Of a stretch of 5,220 nucleotides of DNA, positions 1 through 4,893 are shown one piece after another (positions within the stretch are counted from its first letter, which is position 1; each line of letters begins with the position of its first letter). The translations under genes were made by a program, and so were the position numbers. The stretch comes from Phycisphaerales bacterium. Its GTDB lineage: Bacteria > Planctomycetota > Phycisphaerae > Phycisphaerales > Phycisphaeraceae. The DNA lies in assembly GCA_012031455.1 (NCBI GenBank), contig JAAUTM010000145.1:1-5220 (forward strand), in the 5' to 3' direction. The notes under the pieces were generated by a model. The model was not told the origin of the DNA. It did no database searches and saw only the letters and a program-made list of their open reading frames with translations.

Positions 1-750
1 GCCTGCGTCATTGCATGTCAGGCGGAAAACAACGTGCCCATCGTCGGCAAGGTTGAAGTGGCCATGAACCGCGAGATGCACTGGCTGCGCATCGACCGCT
101 ATTTCAAGGGGGATGCCGAGTTTTGCAGGATGTGCAGACGGTTTACACCCCGATGATGTGTGTGCATTGCGAGAACGCCCCTTGCGAGCAGGTATGCCCG
201 GTGGCAGCCACGGTGCATGACACCGAAGGCCTCAACACCATGGTGTACAACCGCTGCATCGGCACCCGCTACTGCTCCAACAACTGCCCTTACAAAGTAC
301 GCCGCTTCAATTACTTTGACTGGCACGCCCGTGACCCGAAATTGCCCGGCAACGATACTCCTCCGTTTTTGAACATCCCCGATCAGCAGCTCAACACTGT
401 CGATCAGATCAAACGCATGGTGTTCAACCCGGATGTCACGATTCGCATGCGTGGCGTGATGGAAAAATGCACCTATGCACCCAGCGTATCAGTGCAGCGA
501 AAATCGATGCCAAGGTCCAGCATGCTCAAGCAACCGCAGCACCGATCTGGTGCAGGATGGGGAAATCGTGACCGCCTGCCAGCAATCCTGCCCCACGCAG
601 GCCATCGTCTTTGGCAACCTCAACGATCCCCAAAGTCGGGTGTCTCAGATCCACAAACAGCATCGCAGTTACGCCATGCTGGAAGAACTCAACGTCCGCC
701 CCCGAACCAAGTACCTTGCCAAGGTGCGCAACCCCGCGGTGCAGGTGTGA
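1..750 (+). CDS. actB: ACIII subunit ActB, C-terminal iron-sulfur domain (5'-partial, three frameshifts)
   Basis: This is the 3' end of the large iron-sulfur subunit of Alternative Complex III; the molybdopterin-like N-terminal domain lies upstream of the window. The NrfC/PsrB-type ferredoxin domain passes electrons from the membrane quinol site towards the haem c subunits. Seen directly: an [10 protein letters not shown] segment at the start, a CxxCx4CxxxCP motif (Cys codons 159, 168, 183, 195), a [12 protein letters not shown] motif (255-287) in which Thr replaces the usual second Cys, and the pair EKCTY...(C) near 468 and ACQQSCP near 573-594. In this family the Cys-to-Thr change goes with a [3Fe-4S] cluster; that assignment is family knowledge. 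The frame changes three times, each explained by one missing base: frame 1 to 3 near 119-123 (GAG|TTTTG), frame 3 to 2 near 476-477 (TAT|GC, restoring CTYCTQRI), and frame 2 to 1 near 537-541. With these restored the reading is continuous to TGA at 748-750 and gives about 250 residues. Sequencing error is the likeliest cause. Family identity is very secure. Confidence 0.93.
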
Positions 751-751
751 A

Positions 752-788
752 GAATTTCGAATATCGAAATTTCGGATTTCGAATTGTC
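752..788. repeat. Degenerate GAATTTC heptad tract after actB
   Basis: Five tandem units begin one base after the actB stop codon: GAATTTC (752-758), GAATATC (759-765), GAAATTTC (766-773, one base longer and itself a palindrome), GGATTTC (774-780) and GAATTGTC (781-788). The same heptad recurs after actE at 3954-3998, and both tracts end in ATTGTCAG. It is AT-rich in a GC-rich setting and rich in TTCGAA-type palindromes, so it can fold back on itself in RNA. I see no coding role. Tracts of this kind are, to my recollection, frequent between genes in planctomycete-like genomes. Confidence 0.8.
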
Positions 789-812
789 AGAGTCGCAAAC
801 GAAACTGGTTTG
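785..812 (+). repeat. Degenerate direct copy of the REP-like half-site
   Basis: This stretch starts TTGTCAGAGTCGCAAACGAA and resembles the next stretch, TTGTCAGAGCCGCGAACGGA, beginning at 810. The first 20 bases differ at only three positions (T/C, A/G, A/G). It looks like a decayed or partial third copy of the arm that forms the large inverted repeat at 813-879, placed directly upstream in the same orientation. It also overlaps the end of the GAATTTC tract, so the two repeat families are physically joined here. Confidence 0.6.
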
Positions 813-879
813 TCAGAGCCGCGAACGGAAGTGAGCGGTTCCATAAATGAATACCACTCGCTTCCGCTCGTGGCTCTGA
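813..879. repeat. Large imperfect inverted repeat (REP-like hairpin) between actB and actC
   Basis: Two 27-base arms at 813-839 and 853-879 flank a 13-base AT-rich loop (840-852). The left arm begins TCAGAGCCGCGAACGG and the right arm ends GTGGCTCTGA. Comparing the left arm with the reverse complement of the right arm gives 23 of 27 identities. All four differences are transitions, and two would form G-U pairs in RNA. The transcript should therefore form a long stable hairpin about 50 bases before the actC start. I recall similar TCAGAGCCGCGAGCG elements scattered in planctomycete genomes, but could not check this. It could affect mRNA stability or processing, or be a small mobile REP-type element. 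Confidence 0.8.
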
Positions 880-932
880 TGAACTTAACGATGATTTCCG
901 GTTGAAAATGATTTGAGATAACAAGCGGCAAC

Positions 933-2414
933 ATGACCACACTCAGTTCACAAAACGACCTGCTGCACCAGCCTCACGGAGCGGACCCGGTGAGCAACCT
1001 CAGCGATGATCCCCGTCATCGCGAAGAGCTGATCCTTGGTGACAACACCTTCACCACCATCACCGACAAGGTGACCACCCTGGCGCTGCGCAAAACGCCC
1101 TGGCAGTGGTATGTGGCCATGTTCTTCTCGCTGAACCTGCTGGGTTTACTGGGCCTGACCATTCGGTTATCTGGTCACCACCGGGGTAGGCGTGTGGGGC
1201 AACAACAACCCGGTCGCCTGGGCCTTTGACATTACCAACTTCGTTTCTGGGTGGGCATTGGTCATGCTGGCACCCTGATTTCCGCGATCTTGTTTTTGCT
1301 TCGCCAGAACTGGCGTACCAGCATCAACCGTTTTGCCGAGGCGATGACGATTTTCGCCGTGATGTGTGCGGGCATTTTCCCCGCCATTCACATTGGCCGC
1401 CCCTGGCTGGCGTACTGGCTTGGCCCCATGCCTAATCAGATGGCCATGTGGCCGCAGGCCCGCAGTCCGCTCTTGTGGGACGTGTTTGCGGTATCCACCT
1501 ATGCCACGGTGTCGGCTGTGTTCTGGTACGTGGGCATGATCCCCGACCTTGCTACCCTGCGTGACAAGGCCACCAGCAAAACCAAACAGTTTTTGTACGG
1601 GCTTTTCGCCCTGGGGTGGACCGGCTCCAACCGTCATTGGCATCGCTTCGAACGCGCTTACCTTTTGCTGGCTGCTCTGGCGACACCGCTGGTGCTCTCG
1701 GTGCACAGCGTGGTGAGTTTTGATTTTGCCACCAGTCAGTTACCCGGCTGGCATACGACTATTTTCCCGCCTTACTTCGTCGCTGGGGCCGTGTTCGGCG
1801 GATTCGCCATGGTACTGACCCTGGCCATCCCCGCCCGCCAGTGGTTTGGCCTTAAGGACATCATCACCCCCCGCCACCTGGATAACATGGCCAAGGTCAT
1901 GCTGGGTACCGGGCTGATCGTGGCCTATGCCTACACCGTCGAGTTTTTCACCGCCTGGTACAGCGGGCATCACTATGAACAGTTTGTGTTCATGAACCGT
2001 CCTCTGGGGCCTTACTGGTGGGCCTTCTGGGTGATGTTCACCTGCAACGTCGCCGCCCCGCAGCTATTGTGGTTCAAGCCTCTGCGTCAGAACTTGTGGG
2101 TGCTTTTCATCGTGGCCAACTTCGTCAACGTGGGCATGTGGTTTGAGCGGTTTGTGATCATCGTGACCAGCCTGCACCGGGATTTTCTCCCCTCATCATG
2201 GGCGATGTTCAAACCGACGTGGGTGGACATCGGCATGTTTGCCGGGAGCTTCGGTTTGTTCTTCACGATGTTCCTTCTGTTCTGCCGGTTCCTCCCCATG
2301 GTGGCCATGGCCGAGGTGAAAACCGTGATGCCTGCGGCCCACGCCAAACATGGACCCGAACGTTTTGATTACCAACCGGACCCGGAACAAGAGGAACATG
2401 GAGCTGGGAGATAG
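933..2414 (+). CDS. actC: ACIII subunit ActC, NrfD-like quinol-site membrane protein (two compensating frameshifts)
   Basis: ActC is one of two homologous ten-helix NrfD/PsrC-like subunits of ACIII and is considered the site of quinol oxidation beside ActB. The ATG at 933 is chosen because the N-terminus ([19 protein letters not shown], then KTPWQWY) has the usual form: a soluble segment of ~55 residues before the first helix. Family hallmarks read in order: [27 protein letters not shown] (about residues 105-120), [75 protein letters not shown] and [12 protein letters not shown]. With correction the protein is about 493 residues, a normal length. The frame moves from 3 to 1 at about 1162-1164 (ATTC instead of ATC, one extra T, restoring LTIGYLVTTG) and back to 3 at about 1243-1246 (one missing T, restoring NFVFWVGIG). 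The 26-codon stretch between reads perfectly in frame 1. The last codons (GAGR) and the TAG stop lie inside a heptad repeat. No clear ribosome binding site is visible. Confidence 0.95.
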
Positions 2415-2474
2415 GTGATGGGGGCTGGGAAAATTTTATTCAAACAAAATCTGCCCAGCACCTAGCACCTAGCA
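2402..2474. repeat. Inverted heptad-repeat arrays spanning the actC stop codon
   Basis: The left array has four heptads: AGCTGGG (2402-2408), AGATAGG (2409-2415), TGATGGG (2416-2422) and GGCTGGG (2423-2429). The right array has three heptads in the opposite sense: CCCAGCA (2454-2460), CCTAGCA (2461-2467) and CCTAGCA (2468-2474). Reverse-complemented, the right array reads TGCTAGG TGCTAGG TGCTGGG. Its three units align in register with the last three left units at 16 of 21 positions. The arms flank a 24-base AT-rich centre (2430-2453). In RNA this can form a 21-pair imperfect stem. The TAG stop of actC (2412-2414) is part of the second left unit. Confidence 0.8.
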
Positions 2475-2528
2475 ACAAGATCCGAATCGAAAGAAAAATA
2501 GATACCAGACAGTTCGCACAGCACTTAC

Positions 2529-3146
2529 ATGACGACCCAAACGACCAACAACCCGATGCCTCAGGAGCCTACGGAAAAACCGTTTGCGCTGCTGGCTGAG
2601 TACGACAACGTGGACAGCGTGATGCTGGCTGCGGTGAAGGTGCGCGATGCGGGTTACACGGTGTGGGATGTGCACACCCCCTTCCCGGTGCATGGCATGG
2701 ACAAGGCCATGGGCATCAAACCCACCATCCTGCCGCTCATCACCCTAATGCACGGCATAGCGGGGCTTGTTGGCGGGTTGTTTCTGGTGATCTGGATCAA
2801 CGGCTGGACCATGCCGGGCATCTTCGCCAGCTTCCAGGGTTACGAATTTCTCATCAGCGGCAAGCCCATGATCAGCCTCCCGGCCAACATTCCCATCGTT
2901 TTTGAAACCACCGTCTTGCTGGCTGCGATGGGAACAGTGATGGGCATGTTCGCACTTAACAAACTGCCGATGTTGTATCACCCGCTGCACCGCAGTCCGC
3001 GCTTCAGGCGGGTGACCAACGACCGTTTCTTCATTGTGATTGAAACAACCGACCCGAAATTCGACACCACCGGGACTGAGGCATTGCTGAAGGAAACCGG
3101 TGCCAGCGCGATTGAAAACGTGATGGAAGACACCCAGGATCAATGA
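2529..3146 (+). CDS. actD: ACIII subunit ActD (DUF3341)
   Basis: ActD is a small membrane subunit of ACIII with no cofactor and no known catalytic role; it packs against the ActC/ActF core. The 205-residue reading frame is intact and of normal family length. Seen in the sequence: a soluble N-terminal domain with the DUF3341 signature region (LLAEYDNVDSVMLAAVKVRDAG, followed by VWDVHTPFPVHGMDKAMG, residues 44-62), two hydrophobic segments (about 67-90 and 119-143, the second after the NIPIVFE motif) and a C-terminal soluble tail with RFFIVIE. The ATG at 2529 gives the expected N-terminus, but no Shine-Dalgarno sequence precedes it. It follows actC by 114 bases and precedes actE by 54, consistent with a shared transcript. 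This is the only complete act gene here free of frameshifts. Confidence 0.95.
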   Translation: MTTQTTNNPMPQEPTEKPFALLAEYDNVDSVMLAAVKVRDAGYTVWDVHTPFPVHGMDKAMGIKPTILPLITLMHGIAGLVGGLFLVIWINGWTMPGIFASFQGYEFLISGKPMISLPANIPIVFETTVLLAAMGTVMGMFALNKLPMLYHPLHRSPRFRRVTNDRFFIVIETTDPKFDTTGTEALLKETGASAIENVMEDTQDQ

Positions 3147-3153
3147 TGCAAAG

Positions 3154-3175
3154 CCCAGGCATGGCCATGCCTGGG
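3154..3175. repeat. Perfect 22-bp palindrome between actD and actE
   Basis: Two 11-base arms, CCCAGGCATGG (3154-3164) and CCATGCCTGGG (3165-3175), are exact reverse complements with no spacer. In RNA the strand can fold as a nine-pair stem with a GGCC loop, and flanking AAG and CTT (3151-3153 and 3178-3180) could add pairs past a two-base bulge. No run of T follows (GATGGACC comes next), so it is not a standard Rho-independent terminator. It is better read as an intra-operon hairpin that could tune expression or mRNA stability, or as a protein-binding palindrome. Confidence 0.8.
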
Positions 3176-3200
3176 TGCTTGATGGACCTCGGATGCACGC

Positions 3201-3951
3201 ATGAGTAAAGGCTTGAAAGAACGCTTTCCGATCCCCACGCCCGCCCGGCTCAAGGCCGAGCTGCGTTTGGGTGCTCCACCGTTCTGGATGGTAAGCATCC
3301 TGGCGATTCTGGTGGCGGTTTCGTTCGTACCGCTGGCGATCATCGCCCAGGCCCGGTTCAGTAAGAAAGACAAACCCAGGGTTCATATTTTTCAGGACAT
3401 GGGCAACCAGCCTCGGTACAACACGCAAAGTGCAAATTCAGTGTTTGTCGATGGCCGGGCAATGCGAGTGGCAGCCCCCCGGCACCGTGGCCCGCGGGAT
3501 GCTTGCGGATGATGACCACCTCGAGCGCGGTTTTAACCGCAATACCAACAATCAGGGTGGCGTGGAAATCCAGTACTTCACCAGCTTCCCCAAACAACTG
3601 ACCATCGACACCCGCTTCGTCCAACGCGGGCAAAAACTATATGGGGTTTACTGTGCCACCTGTCATGGGATGGATGGTTACGGGAACGGGCCTATCAACC
3701 AGCGGGCAATTGAAAAGGAAGAACCCAAGTGGGTCCCTGCCTCGAACCTGCACACCGAAGAAATCCGTGGCCGGGCTGATGGTCACCTTTACAACACCAT
3801 CCGCAACGGCATCCGCAACATGCCTGCCTACGGTTCACAAATCGACACTGCCGACCGCTGGGCGATCGTGGCCTATGTGCGTGCTTTGCAACGTTCGCAA
3901 CATGCGACACTCGAAGAGGTTCCTGCGGAGGAACGGGACAAGATGCGGTGA
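3201..3951 (+). CDS. actE: ACIII subunit ActE, membrane-anchored monohaem cytochrome c (one frameshift)
   Basis: ActE carries one c-type haem on the periplasmic face of ACIII and passes electrons on from ActB and ActA. The ATG at 3201 opens a short charged N-terminus, then one hydrophobic anchor (FWMVSILAILVAVSFVPLAII, about residues 28-49; no lipobox Cys seen). The family motif HIFQDMGNQPRY and FVDGRAMR follow. The haem site CATCH is at 3652-3666 (about residues 151-155 after correction), and the likely axial methionine is in NGIRNMPAYG (ATG at 3820). WAIVAYVRALQRSQ near the end is typical of the family. The frame shifts from 3 to 1 at the six-C run 3475-3480; five Cs would give VAAPGTVARGML, which matches the usual PGTVARG motif. 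With that correction the protein is about 249 residues, a normal size. A one-base homopolymer error is the likely cause; in the sequence as given, translation would stop at 3510-3512, before the haem site. Confidence 0.93.
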
Positions 3952-3953
3952 GA

Positions 3954-3998
3954 GAATATTTCGAATTTCGAATTTCGAATTTCGAATTTGGGATTGTC
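3954..3998. repeat. GAATTTC heptad tract after actE
   Basis: The tract begins two bases after the actE stop: GAATATTTC (3954-3962, nine bases), GAATTTC three times (3963-3983), GAATTTG (3984-3990) and GGATTGTC (3991-3998). It is a cleaner copy of the tract at 752-788 and shares its ATTGTCAG end. The shared order, heptads followed by ATTGTCAG, suggests that both derive from one composite repeat family rather than from chance slippage at two places. Confidence 0.85.
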
Positions 3999-4054
3999 AG
4001 TGAGTTAAGCAACAGGTAGCAGTTATTCAACGAATAGTATTCGTATCAGTGAGT
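3997..4054. repeat. TCAGTGAGT direct repeat and small CGAATA palindrome
   Basis: TCAGTGAGT occurs at 3997-4005 and again at 4046-4054. Between them, CGAATA-G-TATTCG (4031-4043) is an exact inverted repeat with a one-base centre. These are short and could be coincidental, but they sit in the same 189-base gap as the heptad tract and the nonamer repeat. No promoter could be identified with confidence here. Confidence 0.4.
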
Positions 4055-4077
4055 GACTCGGATGGTTCATGATTCTT

Positions 4078-4104
4078 CTCTGTGATCTCTGCGTTCTCTG
4101 CGGC
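4078..4104. repeat. CTCTG nonamer tandem repeat upstream of actF
   Basis: Three nine-base units are in register: CTCTGTGAT (4078-4086), CTCTGCGTT (4087-4095) and CTCTGCGGC (4096-4104). The first seven positions are constant except for T/C at position six. I recall closely similar TCTCTGCGTTCTCTGCGG stretches as widely dispersed intergenic repeats in planctomycetes and some other environmental bacteria; that is memory, not a search. It lies 36 bases upstream of the actF start, within the probable leader, and has no visible coding role. Confidence 0.65.
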
Positions 4105-4129
4105 GAAAATGACCTGATTCAGGAATAAT

Positions 4130-4140
4130 GGAGACAGAAC
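4130..4140 (+). promoter_or_regulatory. Ribosome binding site deciding the actF TTG start
   Basis: GGAG at 4130-4133 lies seven bases before TTG at 4141. It is the only good Shine-Dalgarno match before any act gene in this window. It supports TTG 4141 as the start; the next in-frame ATG is residue 26 (4216), inside the first hydrophobic segment, which would cut off the normal soluble N-terminus. Confidence 0.6.
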
Positions 4141-4893
4141 TTGGCAGCGCATGGCTCGGCACAACCTGAAAACTATCGCAGCCAGCTTGGCGAACTGCGC
4201 GGGCCGATCATCCGCATGGGTGTCGGGCTGACGGTGGTCGGCACGGTGGCCGCGGTGGCGCACCTCATGCTTACGGAGGACGGCTTGCGCTGGTTCATGC
4301 TGGCGTACCTCGTGGCCTTTGCGTTTGTGCTATCGCTGTCCTTGGGCGGATTATTCTTCGTTCTGATTCAGCATCTGTTCCGTTCCGGGTGGTCGGTATT
4401 GCTTCGTCGTTTGCCCGAAGCCCTGGCTGCCAACATGGGCCTGGTGGCAGTGATGTTCATCCCCATCGGCACCAGCGTGCTGCTGGGGCATGGTGAAATT
4501 TATCCCTGGGCACAACCGCTCTCAGCCAGGGTGGAACATCATGAAGCACCCCTGCCGCTAATCGCTACGCAAGATGACCACCACAACACCGCAAGCCCCG
4601 GCGACCAAACGCATCCAACTATTCAGGCTGGCGTGCATGATGAATCGCCTCAGCTTCACGCCTCGGCCAACGCCCACGGGGAAGCAAAACGCGGTTACAC
4701 GCATCAGCAACTGGATGAGATGACGCTCAAAAAACGAGCCTGGCTCAACCCGATGTTTTTCGTAGGGCGCTGGATTGTGTATCTGGGATTGTGGTCGGCC
4801 ATGGGTCTGTGGTTCTGGCGCATGAGCGTGAAGCAGGATGAATCAGCAGACTGGAAGCTGACCTCGAAAATGGAAGGGCTGGCCCGCCGCTGA
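4141..4893 (+). CDS. actF: ACIII subunit ActF, NrfD-like membrane protein, truncated at its middle
   Basis: ActF is the second NrfD-like membrane subunit, homologous to ActC and expected to have about ten helices and roughly 400 or more residues. Only 250 residues are present. Seen: a soluble N-terminus, hydrophobic segments at about 26-45, 50-80, 97-116 and 203-227, and family motifs LGGLFFVLIQHLFRSGWSV, RRLPEALAANM and WRMSVKQDE. Between the third and fourth segments (residues 128-190) is a hydrophilic, histidine-rich insertion with nine His. The frame has no indels but ends at a TGA (4891-4893) just after KMEGLARR, where homologues continue with another helix and the rest of the protein. 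The sequence after this point is unrelated, so the stop is a by-product of the junction, not a true end. A TTG start at 4141 is supported by GGAG seven bases upstream. Identity as ActF is strong from sequence and from its place after actE. Confidence 0.9.
   Translation: MAAHGSAQPENYRSQLGELRGPIIRMGVGLTVVGTVAAVAHLMLTEDGLRWFMLAYLVAFAFVLSLSLGGLFFVLIQHLFRSGWSVLLRRLPEALAANMGLVAVMFIPIGTSVLLGHGEIYPWAQPLSARVEHHEAPLPLIATQDDHHNTASPGDQTHPTIQAGVHDESPQLHASANAHGEAKRGYTHQQLDEMTLKKRAWLNPMFFVGRWIVYLGLWSAMGLWFWRMSVKQDESADWKLTSKMEGLARR
4881..4893. other. Breakpoint joining actF to an unrelated gene
   Basis: Left of this point frame 1 encodes ActF; right of it frame 3 encodes an ABC-2 permease-like protein. The bases CCCGCCGCTG (4883-4892) read sensibly in both (ARR in ActF, PPL in the permease), so up to about ten bases of shared sequence may have guided the join. 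By hand count, GC is 96/180 in 4681-4860 and 121/180 in 4921-5100, a rise from about 53% to 67%. No insertion sequence, target duplication or tRNA is seen at the point. Confidence 0.8.

Noticed and set aside
255..287. Loss of an Fe-S cysteine in ActB as a damaging mutation (CIGTRYC)
   Set aside because: Thr at this place is, to my knowledge, the normal state in ActB and agrees with a [3Fe-4S] cluster, so it is a family trait rather than damage.
1..750. actB as a true pseudogene
   Set aside because: Despite three frameshifts, every expected Fe-S motif is intact, there are no in-frame stops after correction, and each shift is a one-base change in a short run. Sequencing error fits better, though it is not proven.
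751..905. Open extension of frame 3 through the actB-actC gap
   Set aside because: The frame stays open only because the actB frameshifts leave it off the true stop; it encodes repeats (EFRN, FGFRI-like) and no conserved protein.
1167..1706. A minus-strand frame of 179 codons opposite actC
   Set aside because: It lies antisense to conserved ActC helices and has a composition typical of antisense shadows, with no recognisable domain.
3154..3175. Rho-independent terminator after actD
   Set aside because: The stem is strong but no T-run follows, and actE, which belongs to the same complex, starts 25 bases later on the same strand.
2745..3428. A long open minus-strand frame (227 codons) opposite actD and the start of actE
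   Set aside because: It covers well-supported ActD and ActE coding sequence, crosses their gap, and its translation (many Arg, His, Gly) has no family pattern. It is a GC-driven shadow frame.
3954..3998. CRISPR array
   Set aside because: The units are seven bases long and contiguous, with no spacers of 25-40 bases and no cas genes nearby.
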